A stretch of 64,000 bases of DNA from Frigidibacter mobilis (GCF_001620265.1 NZ_CP012661.1:4036001-4100000); one strand, 5' to 3'; shown: positions 1 to 10,214, numbered from the stretch's first letter. Made by a program: numbers and translations. The notes: generated by a model not told the origin, from the sequence alone.

Positions 1-1653
1 AAGAGCGATGCCCTTGTGTTCCACGATCAGATCCAGCCCCTTGCGCATGCAGGTCAGCATCCCCAGCGCCAGCACATCCACCTTCATGAAGCGCAAGGCG
101 TCGATGTCGTCCTTGTCCCATTCGATGATCTGGCGATCCGCCATGGCCGCGGGTTCGATCGGCACCAGATCGTCCAGCCGGTCATGGGTCAGGACAAAGC
201 CGCCGGGATGCTGCGACAGGTGCCGCGGTGCCCCGCGAAGCTGGGCGGCCAGCTCAAGGGTCAGGCGCAGGCGGCGGTCATCGGGGTTCAGCCCCGCCGC
301 CCGCAGATCCCCATCCGACAGCCCGCCACGCGACCAGCGGCCAAGCTGCCCGGACAGGGTCGCGATCAGGTCCTCGGGCAGGCCCATGGCCTTGCCGACA
401 TCGCGCAATGCGCCCTTGGAACGATAGCGGGTCACGGTGGCGGTCAGCGCGGCCCGATCACGGCCATAGTTTTCATAGACCCATTGGATGACTTCCTCGC
501 GGCGTTCATGCTCGAAATCCACGTCGATGTCGGGCGGCTCGCGGCGCTCTTCGCTGATGAAGCGCTCGAACAGCAGGTCGTTGCGGCCGGGGTCGATGGC
601 GGTGATGCCGAGAACATAGCAGACGGCGCTGTTCGCCGCCGACCCGCGCCCCTGACAGAGAATGCCGCGGGACCGGGCAAAGCGGACGATGCTGTTCACG
701 GTCAGGAAATAGGGGGCGTAGCCAAGCTTGCCGATCAGGGTCAACTCGTGGTGCAGGGTCGCCGTCACCTCGTCGGGCACGCCCTCGGGATAGCGGCTCG
801 CCGCGCCCGCCCATGTCAGCCGGTCCAGTGTTTCCTGCGGGGTCAGGGTCGGATCGTCGCGTTCCTCGGGATATTGATAACGCAGCTCATCCAGGCTGAA
901 GCCGCAACGGTCGGCGATCTCGATGGTGCGGGCCAGCGCCTCGGGCCAGCGGGCGAACAGCCGGTGCATCTCGGCCGGGGGCTTGAGATAGCGGTCGGCA
1001 TGACGTTCCCGGCGAAAGCCGAGATTGTCGATGGTGGTGTTGTGCCGGATGGCCGTGACCACATCCTGCAACATCCTCCGGCCTGGCTCGTGGAACAGCA
1101 CGTCATTGGTCACGACGGTCGGCACGCCGAACCGCTGCGCCAGTTGCGACAATTCCCAGAGACGCATCTGGTCGTTGGGTCTGCGGCGCAGGGCCAGCGC
1201 CAGATAGGCCCGATCACCAAAGGCATCGCGCAGGCGGCGCAGCCGGAACCCGCAGTCTTCATCGGCACCATCCGGCACCAGCACCGCGATCAGCCCTTCG
1301 CCATACGCAGCCAGGTCAACCCATTCGAGATGGCATCTGCCCTTGCCGGCCCGCCCCTTGCCAAGCGTCAGCAACCGGCACAGCCGGGCATAAGCCGCGC
1401 GGTCAGTCGGATAGACCAGCACCGACATGCCGCAGGCGAGATCGAGGCGGCAGCCGACGATCAGCCGGATGCCGGTTGCCTTCGCCGCCTCATGGGCGCG
1501 AACGATACCCGCCAGGGAATTGCGATCCACCACCGCCAGCGCCTCGATGCCCATGGCTGCTGCCGTGGCGAACAACTCCTCGGCCGAGGAGGCCCCGCGC
1601 AGAAAGGAAAACTGCGTAGTGACCTGCAATTCAGCATAGCGAGCGTCGCTCAT
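1..1653 (-). CDS. dnaE2: Error-prone DNA polymerase DnaE2, N-terminal part (runs off left edge)
   Basis: Alternative C-family DNA polymerase alpha subunit, the catalytic member of the ImuA-ImuB-DnaE2 SOS translesion mutasome. Reading leftward from the ATG at 1653, 551 codons are open to the window edge, about half of the usual length of roughly 1,050 residues. The PHP-like domain starts at once ([14 protein letters not shown]). The polymerase palm follows, with [10 protein letters not shown] and the metal-binding PDIDVDF at about residues 374-379. The start overlaps the imuB stop by 4 bp (ATGA), which implies translational coupling. No LexA box lies directly upstream, so expression should depend on the imuA promoter. 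The gene is open throughout; only its 3' half is missing from the window. Confidence 0.95.
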   Translation of the reverse strand, partial: MSDARYAELQVTTQFSFLRGASSAEELFATAAAMGIEALAVVDRNSLAGIVRAHEAAKATGIRLIVGCRLDLACGMSVLVYPTDRAAYARLCRLLTLGKGRAGKGRCHLEWVDLAAYGEGLIAVLVPDGADEDCGFRLRRLRDAFGDRAYLALALRRRPNDQMRLWELSQLAQRFGVPTVVTNDVLFHEPGRRMLQDVVTAIRHNTTIDNLGFRRERHADRYLKPPAEMHRLFARWPEALARTIEIADRCGFSLDELRYQYPEERDDPTLTPQETLDRLTWAGAASRYPEGVPDEVTATLHHELTLIGKLGYAPYFLTVNSIVRFARSRGILCQGRGSAANSAVCYVLGITAIDPGRNDLLFERFISEERREPPDIDVDFEHERREEVIQWVYENYGRDRAALTATVTRYRSKGALRDVGKAMGLPEDLIATLSGQLGRWSRGGLSDGDLRAAGLNPDDRRLRLTLELAAQLRGAPRHLSQHPGGFVLTHDRLDDLVPIEPAAMADRQIIEWDKDDIDALRFMKVDVLALGMLTCMRKGLDLIVEHKGIAL

Positions 1654-3173
1654 CCGAAGACCCCGTGCAGGAACCAGCGATGCGATCCGGTGGCGCCGTC
1701 CTCGCCATCGCCGGCGCGGAAGATCCAGAAGCGCTGGCCGGCGTCATCCTCGATGCAGAAATAATCCCGCACCGCGACCAGCTCGGCATCGCGTTTCCAC
1801 CATTCCCCGAAGACCCGCTCGGGGCCATCGGCCCGGCGCACCCGCCGCCGCACGCCGCGCCATGAGATCCAGTTCGGCGGGTGGTCCGGCAGCAGCGCCA
1901 TGGTCTCGATCGGCTCGGGACGGGGCAACAGCCGCGAGGGGCGCGGCCAGTGATCGGGCCAGCCCGCGCCGGTGTCCTCGGCCAGGGCCGGAATGCGGCA
2001 AACAGATCGCTCGGGCACATCGCTGGCCACCGGCGCGAAGCGATAGATCGCGCGTGCGCCGACCCGGTTGGCGAGCGTGTCGATCAGGCCGGACAAGTCC
2101 GTCTCGGGCGCCTCGATCAGACTGCTGGCTGCCTGGCGTTCGGTCATGGGTTCCGCCAGCGTGGCCGTCAGCGTCATGACCTCGATGCCGAGACCGGGGT
2201 CGATGGTCTCGATCTTGTCGCAGAGCAGCCGGGTCAGGCGCTGAGGGTCGCGCACCGGCTGGGCCAGACCGATGCGGACGGTCTCGATCCGGTTGTCGAT
2301 CCGGTGGCAAAGCAGGTCGAGGCGGCGCGCGCCAAGGCCGCGGGATGCCAGCGCCTCGCAGAGCGTTGCGACCAGTTTGCCGATGTAGCGGGCGATGGTT
2401 TCAGCGGCGGCGATGGGTTCGGCAAAGCTGCGCCGGGCCTCGATCATGTCCTCGGGGCGCAGCGGATCAACGGGTTCGGCGCTAGTGCCCAGGGCCTGAT
2501 CCAGCCGACGGCACAGTTCCGGCCCGAAGCGCAGCGTCAGGGGCGCGCGGGGCTGGCCGATCAGATCGCCGATCCGGGCGAAGCCCAGATCGCGCAGGCC
2601 AGCCGGGATCGCGGGCGATAGCCGCAGGGCCTCCAGCGGCAACGGCGCGAGCATGTCGCTGCTGTCCCCCGGCATGGCGATCAGCACCGGATCGGCCCTA
2701 TAACGCGCCAGCGCATGGGCCGCGCCCCAGGTATCGGCAATGGCGGCCCGTGCAGACACACCCGACAAGGTGAGCCGCCCGATCAGCGCATCGAGCATCG
2801 CCGCTTCACCGCGATGCAGATGATCCGCGCCGGTCGAGTCGATCACGATCCCGTCCGGCGGATCGACCGCCGCAATCGGCGCGATCCGTTGCAAGACCCA
2901 GAGCGCGAGGCGTTCAAGGCTTTCGGCATCTGCCTTCGGATCGGCGGGTTCAATCACCAGTCCCGGCACCAGCGCCTGCGCCTTGGTGACGGGCATGCCG
3001 ACCCGCAGGCCGAGCGCCTGTGCAGTCGCGTCGGCCGCCGTCACGATGCGGCGGTTGCGATCACGTCCTGCAATGACGAGCGGCGCCTCAACCGGCGGCG
3101 CTGTGTCGCCGGCCTTCCGCCGTAGCCGGTCTGTCGGCCATGTCGGCAGGAAGACCGAGATGACCCGAGCCAT
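1650..3173 (-). CDS. imuB: ImuB, Y-family polymerase-like mutasome subunit
   Basis: This 507-residue protein has Y-family polymerase architecture but lacks the DMDAFF-type catalytic aspartates of true polymerases: the N-terminus reads [12 protein letters not shown] where DinB has DMDAFYA. ImuB proteins are known as non-catalytic hubs that bind the beta clamp and recruit DnaE2 and ImuA during SOS mutagenesis. Palm, little-finger and C-terminal regions are all present in one frame. The stop overlaps dnaE2 by 4 bp. The start lies 86 nt inside the imuA reading frame; the ImuB-like N-terminus (RVISVFLP) supports that start despite the long overlap. Confidence 0.93.
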   Translation of the reverse strand: MARVISVFLPTWPTDRLRRKAGDTAPPVEAPLVIAGRDRNRRIVTAADATAQALGLRVGMPVTKAQALVPGLVIEPADPKADAESLERLALWVLQRIAPIAAVDPPDGIVIDSTGADHLHRGEAAMLDALIGRLTLSGVSARAAIADTWGAAHALARYRADPVLIAMPGDSSDMLAPLPLEALRLSPAIPAGLRDLGFARIGDLIGQPRAPLTLRFGPELCRRLDQALGTSAEPVDPLRPEDMIEARRSFAEPIAAAETIARYIGKLVATLCEALASRGLGARRLDLLCHRIDNRIETVRIGLAQPVRDPQRLTRLLCDKIETIDPGLGIEVMTLTATLAEPMTERQAASSLIEAPETDLSGLIDTLANRVGARAIYRFAPVASDVPERSVCRIPALAEDTGAGWPDHWPRPSRLLPRPEPIETMALLPDHPPNWISWRGVRRRVRRADGPERVFGEWWKRDAELVAVRDYFCIEDDAGQRFWIFRAGDGEDGATGSHRWFLHGVFG

Positions 3174-3849
3174 CGCACGCCTCCAGTTGGATATCGAGGG
3201 ATTCTCCCGCCCGCGCCCGGATCAGTTCAACCAGCCAGCGCGCGCGACCGACGCCGGGCACTGGCAAGGGCCGGGACGGCAGAGCCGAGATCCGCCAGCG
3301 GGTCATCGCTGCCGTCGGCTGGCCGAAGTCGCTGGCCTCGGCCTGGCGCCGCCAGCGGCGCAGGGCGAGGCCGATGGTGCCGCTTTCCTTGGCGGCCAGG
3401 TGCAGCCGCCGCGAGGCGGTCATCGGCAGCCGGGCAATATCGGCGACCACCGCGCCCAGCCCACCGTGCCGCAAGCCCTCCTCCATGCAGGCGAGAGTCG
3501 ACTTGTCATCGCCGGCCTCGACATGGATGACGCGATCGGGCGGCAGGCCGGCCTGTTCCAGGCCCGGCGCGAACAGATCCTGCTGCGCGACGCACCACAG
3601 TACCTTGCCTTGGGTCCGCGCGGCGATCCCGGCCACGAAACAGGCCGCCGCCGCGCCGTCCACCGCGCCGTTGCCGCCGCCCGCAACCTCATGCAGGCAG
3701 CCAAGAGCCAGTCCACCACCGGGCAATTTGCGGTCCAGAGACGGAACGCCGAAGGGCAGCACTTCCCTCGCGCGAGCGCCATCACCTTCAAGCTGCGCGA
3801 TTCGCGCACGAAGGGCCGCAATGGCTGGACTGATGGCGCGCTCGTGCAT
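3088..3849 (-). CDS. imuA: ImuA, RecA/SulA-like mutasome subunit
   Basis: This 253-residue protein is of the ImuA family, which resembles the RecA core and acts with ImuB and DnaE2. The N-terminal helical segment (IAALRARIAQLE) is followed by the family pattern LPFGVPSLDRKLPGGGLALG and HEVAGGG near residues 30-60. The C-terminus ends with the usual VADRPA-like sequence ([10 protein letters not shown]). It is the first gene of the leftward imuA-imuB-dnaE2 operon, and its promoter region carries a perfect alphaproteobacterial LexA box. Overlap with imuB is 86 nt. Damage-inducible expression is inferred from the box. Confidence 0.92.
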   Translation of the reverse strand: MHERAISPAIAALRARIAQLEGDGARAREVLPFGVPSLDRKLPGGGLALGCLHEVAGGGNGAVDGAAAACFVAGIAARTQGKVLWCVAQQDLFAPGLEQAGLPPDRVIHVEAGDDKSTLACMEEGLRHGGLGAVVADIARLPMTASRRLHLAAKESGTIGLALRRWRRQAEASDFGQPTAAMTRWRISALPSRPLPVPGVGRARWLVELIRARAGESLDIQLEACDGSGHLGLPADMADRPATAEGRRHSAAG

Positions 3850-3896
3850 CTGGAAGGCAGGCTCCGGGTCTTCTCAAGGGCAAATCCTGTCGCTAT

Positions 3897-3911
3897 GTTC
3901 TTTATTTGTTC
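3897..3911. promoter_or_regulatory. LexA (SOS) box GTTC-N7-GTTC
   Basis: The sequence is GTTCtttatttGTTC, a perfect match to the direct-repeat LexA box known from alphaproteobacteria. It lies 48 bp upstream of the imuA start (read on the other strand as GAAC-N7-GAAC) and about 100 bp upstream of the divergent SRAP gene. One operator could therefore control both the imuA-imuB-dnaE2 operon and the SRAP-dinB pair. Confidence 0.88.
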
Positions 3912-4009
3912 CGATGCGCAGCGGGAGTCAATCTGAGTCCCGAAAGATGTGATCGTGAGCCTTGCCGGAACTTCTGGCGTATGATGGCCGCAAAATCGGA
4001 GAAGCGGGT

Positions 4010-4678
4010 TTGTGCAATCTCTACAATCTGACCACCAACCAGCAGGCGATCCGGGATTTCGTGGCGCCCACCCACGACAGTATCGGCAATCTGGAACCGA
4101 TCCTCGACGTCTATCCCGACCGGCCCGCGCCGGTCGTGCGCAAAACCGATGGCGGGTTGGAGCTTGCTCGCCTTACATGGGGAATGCCAACGCCGGTCGA
4201 GCATCTGAAGACCCCGGACGCGCCCGACACCGGCGTGACCAATGTTCGCAAGACCTGGATACGGCACTGGCAGCAGTGGCTCGGGGTTGAGCACCGTTGC
4301 GTGGTCCCGGCGACGGCCTTCTCGGAATACGGGCAGGCGCCTGATCCGGTAACAAAGCGCAAGCCGCTCTACTGGTTTGCGCTCGGCCAAACGCAACCGC
4401 TGTTCTTCTTCGCCGGGATCTGGATCCGATGGGAAGGGACGCGCGGCTCGAACCGTACGCCCAGACCGGGCAAACATGAGCTCTTCGCCTTCCTCACCAC
4501 CGGTGCCAACGAGGTGGTGAAGCCGATCCATCCGAAAGCCATGCCTGTGATCCTGACCAGATCCGACGAGGTGGAGGTCTGGCTGACGGCCGACTGGCGC
4601 GAGGCGAAGGCCCTGCAACGACCTTTGCCCGCCGACCTGCTTGAAGGCATCGAAAAACCGGCAGCTCCGACAGGTTGA
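4010..4678 (+). CDS. SRAP-family (YedK/HMCES-like) SOS-associated abasic-site protein, TTG start
   Basis: SRAP proteins shield abasic sites in single-stranded DNA by covalent attachment through an N-terminal cysteine. I chose the TTG at 4010 rather than the upstream in-frame TTG at 3962, because the catalytic Cys must become residue 1 after Met removal; from 4010 the protein begins MCNLYNL. A GGAG ribosome-binding site (3998-4001) sits 8 nt before it. Other active-site residues are visible: N78 in TNVRKTW, E106 in ATAFSEY and H174 in KPIHPKAMPV. Length is 222 residues, typical for the family. The gene diverges from imuA and is followed 9 bp later by dinB, so a shared SOS-controlled transcript is likely. 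Confidence 0.92.
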   Translation: MCNLYNLTTNQQAIRDFVAPTHDSIGNLEPILDVYPDRPAPVVRKTDGGLELARLTWGMPTPVEHLKTPDAPDTGVTNVRKTWIRHWQQWLGVEHRCVVPATAFSEYGQAPDPVTKRKPLYWFALGQTQPLFFFAGIWIRWEGTRGSNRTPRPGKHELFAFLTTGANEVVKPIHPKAMPVILTRSDEVEVWLTADWREAKALQRPLPADLLEGIEKPAAPTG

Positions 4679-4687
4679 CGACGAAGC

Positions 4688-5815
4688 ATGTCGGGATCGG
4701 GAGAGCAGATCAGGGAGGCAGGCGAGCCGCGCGGAAAGATCCGCAAGATCATCCATGTCGATATGGATGCGTTCTATGCCTCAGTCGAGCAGCGCGACAA
4801 TCCCGAATTGCGGGGCAAGCCGGTCGCGGTCGGCGGATCCGCCGCGCGCGGCGTGGTGGCCGCCGCCAGCTATGAGGCCCGAGTCTACGGCGTCCGGTCG
4901 GCCATGCCCTCGGTCACGGCGAAGCGCCGCTGTCCCGAATTGATCTTCGTGAAACCGCGCTTCGAGGTCTATCGGGCGGTGTCGGCACAGATCCGGGAGG
5001 TCTTTGCCGAGCATACCGATCTGATCGAGCCCCTTTCGCTTGACGAGGCCTATCTCGACGTGACCGAGAACAAGCAGGGCATCGCCATCGCGACGGAGGC
5101 GGCGGAGATCATTCGTCGCCGGATCAAGGAGGTCACCGGGCTCAATGCCTCGGCCGGGATCAGCTATTGCAAGTTCCTCGCCAAGATGGCGAGTGATCTG
5201 AAGAAACCCAACGGGCAGGCGGTCATTACCCCGTCGCGGGGGCCTGAGTTCGTGGCCGCGCTGCCGGTGAAGAAGTTTCACGGCGTCGGACCCGCGACGG
5301 CGGCGAAGATGGAGCGGCTGGGCATCCTGACCGGGGCTGACCTGCGCGACAAATCACCTGAGTTCCTGCACGCGCATTTCGGGAAGTCGGGCGACTGGTA
5401 CTACCACATTTCGCGCGGGATCGACCATCGCCCGGTGGAGCCGCATCGGGAACGGAAGTCGATCGGCGCGGAGGACACCTTCTCCGAGGATATTTTCGAC
5501 GTGGAACCCGCAAGACGAGAGATCGACGCACTGGCGTCCAAGGTCTGGCGAAGCTGCGAAGCCAAGGCGCTGACCGGACGTACGGTTACGATCAAGGTCA
5601 AATACGCCGATTTCCAGCAAATCACCCGCGGCCGAACGGTCGAGCGCGGCATGCGCGGAGCCGGGGAACTCTCGGCGATTGCGAACGCGCTACTGGAACC
5701 GCTGTTCCCGGTCGAAAAGGGTGTGCGGCTTCTTGGCGTGACGCTCTCCTCGCTGGAAGCGGACAAGGACGATGATGCTGCCCGGCAACTCAGCCTCGGC
5801 CTGCCGGACCTGTGA
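4688..5815 (+). CDS. dinB: DNA polymerase IV (DinB)
   Basis: This 375-residue Y-family polymerase carries out translesion synthesis. Catalytic acidic residues are intact: DMDAFYASVEQ at residues 25-35 and SLDEAYLD with D119 and E120. Thumb helix-hairpin-helix (KKFHGVGPATAAKMERLGI) and little-finger sequences follow. It lies 9 bp after the SRAP gene and is probably co-transcribed. The C-terminal LSLGLPDL resembles a beta-clamp binding motif (QLSLGL). With imuB and dnaE2 nearby, two separate lesion-bypass systems sit within 6 kb. Confidence 0.95.
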   Translation: MSGSGEQIREAGEPRGKIRKIIHVDMDAFYASVEQRDNPELRGKPVAVGGSAARGVVAAASYEARVYGVRSAMPSVTAKRRCPELIFVKPRFEVYRAVSAQIREVFAEHTDLIEPLSLDEAYLDVTENKQGIAIATEAAEIIRRRIKEVTGLNASAGISYCKFLAKMASDLKKPNGQAVITPSRGPEFVAALPVKKFHGVGPATAAKMERLGILTGADLRDKSPEFLHAHFGKSGDWYYHISRGIDHRPVEPHRERKSIGAEDTFSEDIFDVEPARREIDALASKVWRSCEAKALTGRTVTIKVKYADFQQITRGRTVERGMRGAGELSAIANALLEPLFPVEKGVRLLGVTLSSLEADKDDDAARQLSLGLPDL

Positions 5816-6149
5816 GGAACGGAGTGGGCTGAGGGGGGCACCGTCGGAACCGGCGGCCACCATCGGCGCGGCCAATTTTCTCGCATTGCCATGCGCGGCG
5901 TCTCCGCGTTAGACTGACCTCAGGACATGGCTGGAACGTCGCGCTGTGCGAGCAGATGTTCAAATCTCTTGGCGAGCCGCAAATTCGCACATCGTCGCGC
6001 CAGTATTTTTGCGACGCCATGCTGCTCAGGACTGCGCCAATGCCCGACCCCGCCCTCCATTCCCCGCCAAACGCCGCCGGGTGCTTCTCTGTAACACACT
6101 GGAATTGCAGTGCAGTCTTTGTGCGGGACCGTCATGGATCGGCGCAGGA
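5816..6149. other. Intergenic stretch between dinB and the recombinase module
   Basis: There are 334 bp with no supported gene. Several short overlapping frames exist on both strands, but none has recognisable similarity or a convincing ribosome-binding site. The junction between the SOS block and the recombinase module probably lies here. Confidence 0.5.
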
Positions 6150-6350
6150 ATGGCACGGCAACGACAAACCACAGCATCGAAGCTTCGGCTGGTCACGGAG
6201 ACCACGGATGAAGCCGTGGCGCGCATTGCTGGCACCCACAAGCCCGACCCCCGCCTCGCCGATCTCGTCCGGCAACTCGCCCGACAGGCAGCGCGCGATT
6301 TCGTCCAACAGGAGACGGCCCGATTGGCGGGCGACCGCCTCCCCGACTGA
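6150..6350 (+). CDS. Small conserved-looking protein preceding the serine recombinase
   Basis: This 66-residue protein (starts MARQRQTTASKL) is basic and helical, with no recognised domain. It ends 9 bp before the recombinase start and shares its strand, so the two are probably one transcript. The longer frame beginning at 5946 is less likely, because its upstream part has unusual composition. It could be an accessory or directionality factor for the recombinase, but that is only inference from position. Confidence 0.6.
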   Translation: MARQRQTTASKLRLVTETTDEAVARIAGTHKPDPRLADLVRQLARQAARDFVQQETARLAGDRLPD

Positions 6351-6359
6351 GGTGTCCGC

Positions 6360-8021
6360 ATGAAGGTCGCGCTCTACGCCCGCTACTCCTCCGACAACCA
6401 GCGCGACGCGTCGATCGCCGATCAACTGCGTATGTGTCGCCTGCGCGCCGAAAAGGAAGGCTGGACCGTCGTCGAGGAATACACCGATCACGCCATCTCC
6501 GGCGCCAGCATGATCCTTCGACCGGGCGTCCAGGCCCTGATCTCCGATTCCCTGCGCGGCCGTTTCGACATGATCATGGCCGAGGCCATGGACCGGCTAT
6601 CGCGCGACCAGGAGGATATCGCCGGCATCTTCAAGCGCATGACCTATGCCGATGTGAAGATGTTCACCCTGTCCGAGGGCGAGATCACCCATCTGCATGT
6701 CGGGTTGAAGGGCACGATGAACGCGCTGTTCCTGAAGGATCTGGCCGACAAGACCCGTCGTGGGCTGCGCGGCCGCGTCGAGGATGGCAAATCCGGCGGC
6801 GGTCTCTGCTACGGTTATGACGTGGTGAAGAAGTTCGATGATCGTGGGGAAGCCATCCGGGGCGATCGGACCATCAACGAGACCGAGGCCGGGATCGTGC
6901 GACGCATCTTCGCCGGTTATCTTGACGGAAAGTCCTCGCGCACGATCGCCATGTCGCTGAACCACGAAGGCGTGGCAGGGCCGCAGGGCAGTGAATGGGG
7001 GCCATCGACGATTCACGGCAACCCGAAGCGCGGCACCGGCATCCTGAACAACGAGCTTTACATCGGAAAGCTTGTGTGGAACCGGCTACGCTATATCAAG
7101 GATCCCGACACTGGCCGGCGCGTATCCCGCCTGAACCCGGAAAGCGAATGGGTCGTCCATGAGGTGCCCGAGTTGCGGCTCATAGACCAAAACATCTGGG
7201 ATGCGGTCAAGGCGAGGCAGAGCCGCCTTGCCTACGATGTGGTCGAAACCAGTCCAAACCCCCTGAATGACCGGCGTCGTCCGAAGCACCTCTTTGCCGG
7301 CCTCGTCAAATGCGGCTGCTGCGGTGGCGGCTATACGATGATCTCGAAGGATCTGCTCGGCTGCGCGACGGCGCGCAACAAGGGCACCTGCAACAACCGG
7401 CTCAACATCCGGCGCGACGCGCTGGAAGCCTCGATCCTCAACGGGCTACGCAAGCACCTGATGGATCCCGCGCTGTTCAAGGAGTTCTGTACCGAGTTCA
7501 CCAGGGAGGTGAATCGACTGCGCATCGAGCGCGGCGCCGATCTGGAGGGTTGGAAACGGGAACTGGAACGCACAGACCGGGAACTCGACAAAATCGTGGA
7601 CGCTATCCTCGAAGGCTTCCCTCCAGCAAAGCTGAAGGACAAGGCCGAGAAGCTGGAAGCCCGGAAGGCTGAACTGGCTGAGAAGCTGGCCAATGCCGAT
7701 GAGCCCCCTCCGCTGCTGCATCCGAACATGGCGGCACTCTATGCGCAGCGGATCGGGCAGCTCTATGAGAATCTGCAAGACGTAGACGGCCGCGGCCGCG
7801 CGGCTGAAACCTTCCGCTCGCTGGTCGATCAGATCACGCTCATGCCGGATAATGGCGAGTTGGCGATTGTGCTGCGCGGCGACCTCGGCGCGATCCTGCG
7901 CTTTGCGGCGGGCAAGAAAAATCCCGACTTCCTTGCGGAGGCCGAGGCTTTGGACAACCTGCTATCGCCGGGATCGTTGGTTGCGGGAGTAGGATTTGAA
8001 CCTACGACCTTCAGGTTATGA
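6360..8021 (+). CDS. Large serine recombinase; C-terminus encoded by tRNA att sequence
   Basis: This 553-residue large serine recombinase catalyses site-specific integration or excision. The N-terminal resolvase domain carries catalytic S10 (ALYARYSSDNQ) and the arginine motif MDRLSRD. A recombinase domain follows (GYLDGKSSRTIAMSLN), then a zinc ribbon with paired cysteines (KCGCCGGG, near residue 320) and a coiled-coil (about residues 390-450). The final residues, AGVGFEPTTFRL, are simply the translated 3' part of the initiator tRNA gene, identical over 48 bp to 62645-62692. The gene is thus fused to an attachment site and probably gained its present stop codon through integration. Confidence 0.93.
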   Translation: MKVALYARYSSDNQRDASIADQLRMCRLRAEKEGWTVVEEYTDHAISGASMILRPGVQALISDSLRGRFDMIMAEAMDRLSRDQEDIAGIFKRMTYADVKMFTLSEGEITHLHVGLKGTMNALFLKDLADKTRRGLRGRVEDGKSGGGLCYGYDVVKKFDDRGEAIRGDRTINETEAGIVRRIFAGYLDGKSSRTIAMSLNHEGVAGPQGSEWGPSTIHGNPKRGTGILNNELYIGKLVWNRLRYIKDPDTGRRVSRLNPESEWVVHEVPELRLIDQNIWDAVKARQSRLAYDVVETSPNPLNDRRRPKHLFAGLVKCGCCGGGYTMISKDLLGCATARNKGTCNNRLNIRRDALEASILNGLRKHLMDPALFKEFCTEFTREVNRLRIERGADLEGWKRELERTDRELDKIVDAILEGFPPAKLKDKAEKLEARKAELAEKLANADEPPPLLHPNMAALYAQRIGQLYENLQDVDGRGRAAETFRSLVDQITLMPDNGELAIVLRGDLGAILRFAAGKKNPDFLAEAEALDNLLSPGSLVAGVGFEPTTFRL

Positions 8022-8024
8022 GCC
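7977..8024 (-). repeat. Attachment-site fragment: 48-bp copy of the 3' part of tRNA-fMet
   Basis: These 48 bp match 62645-62692 perfectly and cover the anticodon region, T arm, acceptor 3' strand and CCA of the initiator tRNA. Beyond 8024 the sequence diverges, so no full tRNA is present. The orientation equals that of the intact tRNA, making this a direct repeat. Such 3' tRNA fragments are classic att footprints of integrated elements. It forms the left boundary of the segment ending at the intact tRNA and the right end of the recombinase-bearing element. Confidence 0.92.
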
Positions 8025-8346
8025 CACCCGGGCATCAGCCCGAAATTCAGCAAACTCAACAGCTTAGGCCGCAAGCGTCTGATATCGCGAAACTACATGC
8101 AGGCGTTGGGCGGCTTTCGCCGCGCTTCGACCGCACCATCCGCTCGAAAACGGCGTACGCGGGTTGAGGTGGCGTTGAGGTGCCTCACACACGATTACGC
8201 CCGAGGCTCATCCGATAGCTCATCAAACGCTGCCTCGGGATCTTTCGCCCCTAAGTCGCCGTTCAGCCATCTCCAAGCCGACATCTGCTTCAAGCACTCC
8301 AGCACATCCGTTACGAAGCTGCGCACTGATCCGGAAGCTGCCGTCC
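8025..8346. other. Non-coding stretch between the att fragment and gajB
   Basis: These 322 bp follow the att core and precede the end of gajB. I see no supported gene. A 68-codon leftward frame (8223-8429) overlaps the end of gajB and has no recognisable content. Element-end functions such as recombinase binding sites could lie here, but I cannot point to one. Confidence 0.45.
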
Positions 8347-10214
8347 TTACCTGTCAGCAACAATATTGGCTCCGTCGATTTGCTCCACGCCTGCAGGCAG
8401 TAGAAGTTGTTCCAGCCAGTCGACAGCATTACCCCGCTCGGAGCAGTAAGCGAAGAACGCCCGCTGCATCGCTCGGGTAAAGGCGACGAAGAAAGAATTT
8501 AGCTCTTCACCGCGATCCGGCGACAGGCTCCACCATGTCTGGGCATCGAGACCGAAGAATATCATGGTGTGAAATTCGAGGCCCTTGCTCTTATGGATGG
8601 TCATGAGTGGGACCTGATCCTTGCCTTCGAAGTGGTCAAGAACGCCGCGCCAGTCTGCTGCATTCTCAACGCATTCTCGTAAAAGAATCTGAAAGCCGTC
8701 ACGCACGCGCTGAAAATCAGCGTCACGGCGATATTCGGGGTAGGCCTGACGCAGTCGCTGCACCCCGGCGAAGTCGAGAGCCTGCGTGAACAGCCGGTCC
8801 GCCACTACCAGATCAGGTGGCTCGTCACGCATCGACTGTCGAAGGTTCCTGGAGAACTCTCCGATCTCGCGCTGAACGCGCTCTTGCCCGACCTCATCTT
8901 CGGAATTAGTGCCCGTCAACGTTTGCAGGCGTTCCTGCGTCGCGTTCCAGGCAACGGGGTCGCGCCCGCCTGCCCCTAGCCGCAAGAGAGGAAGGAGAAC
9001 TTCGGTCAGGGGCTCCGCTAACAAGTCCTGGATGGCGATTTCGCCGACGTTTCTGGCAAGATTTCGCAGCGTCAGGCCGTTATCACGGAACACAGGCGCA
9101 AGTTCGTCTTCAACGTTGTTTGCCCGCATGCGCACAAGGATGGCAACGTCGTGTGGTGCAATGCGTCCCTCATCGACTTCGCTCCGGATCCATCGCGCTA
9201 TCTGCTCGGCTTCCTGCTCGCGGCTGTCGAACCGCCAGATGGCCGCTGTATCGCCTTCGACCGCCAAATGGCCACGCGCTTCAACCTCCTCGACATCGGG
9301 GTCGATCTGCTGTGCGATGACGTGCTGAACGGCAACAAGCGCCTCGTGAGATCTCCAATTCCTAAGAAGCGCATGGCGAACGGCGTTGAAGTCCTCAGTA
9401 AATTCGTCGAACGCATTATCCATTGCGCCGGCCCAACCATAATCTTCTGCTTGTCGTCTCCGACTGCGGTGAAGACAGAACCGCTTTCTCTGAACGCAGC
9501 ATTTACGAGACTATATTGCGCATAGGTCGTGTCCTGGAACTCATCGAGAAAAACAAATGGATAGGTTAGACGCAGAGCGCGCTTGATCCTTGGATTGGTG
9601 CGAAGCATGTACTCGACGAGCCGGTTGATCATCGCAAAGGAAACCAGTGCGCCGTCAGGCATGGCGTACTGGTCATCCCAGTACGCCCGAAGCAGCGCTC
9701 TTACGCGTTGATTTTCAACCGTTTCTTCAAGCGGCAGCGGTGTGCGGGCGAGCGCGCGCTCAAACCGGTCCGCGCTGACGTCCTGGCGGCCGTGCCTGCG
9801 CAGAAATAACTCCAAGTCTCGGCGTGACGGGAAGGCTATGCTGTAGTCAGCAGGCGGTCGGTAGGCATCTGGTATCGCAAGGCGGAAATGATCCAGCATT
9901 TGCTTCGTGAATGCATCGAACGTCATCGAATGAAATCTGCGGGCCTGGTCCGCTGGGCAGCGCTGGCGAACCCGCCCGGCAAGGTTTTGAGCGGCATCGC
10001 GCTTAAAACTGATCGCCAGAATGCGCTTCGGCTCGGGACAGAAACCTGTCTGCAGGAGATAGGCGGCCTTCTGTGCCAGAAACTCAGTCTTGCCCGCTCC
10101 GGCTCCAGCGGTCACGCATACGCTCTGTGCGGTTTCTCGAAGAGCGTGCCATGCTCGCGGCTCAAGGTCATCAACGCCCTTTGGCCGCCAGTCTACCGGC
10201 AAGACTGGCATCAT
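8347..10214 (-). pseudogene. gajB: GajB-like UvrD/Rep helicase of a Gabija-type system, single frameshift
   Basis: Superfamily 1 helicase, partner of the OLD-family nuclease upstream; in Gabija systems GajB works with GajA in anti-phage DNA degradation. The first frame (9420-10214) holds Walker A TAGAGAGKT near residue 36, LDEFQDT (motif II) and GDDKQ (motif III). The second frame (8347 to about 9430) holds TIHKSKGLEF and VAFTRA (motifs V and VI). The join lies at about 9436, where ATGGTTGGGCC should read ATGGTTTGGGCC; restoring one T gives 622 residues in one frame. Whether this is real decay or a sequencing error is open. The start overlaps the end of gajA by 44 nt. Confidence 0.82.

Noticed and set aside
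16..1764. Long rightward reading frame (582 codons)
   Set aside because: It is the antisense shadow of dnaE2, whose leftward translation gives clear polymerase motifs.
7940..8021. GVGFEPTTFRL as a conserved protein motif of the recombinase
   Set aside because: It is the translation of tRNA sequence at the attachment site and not a protein domain.
8347..10214. Helicase gene as part of RecBCD or AddAB
   Set aside because: No RecB-type nuclease domain is present, and its direct neighbour is an OLD-family nuclease, which fits Gabija better.
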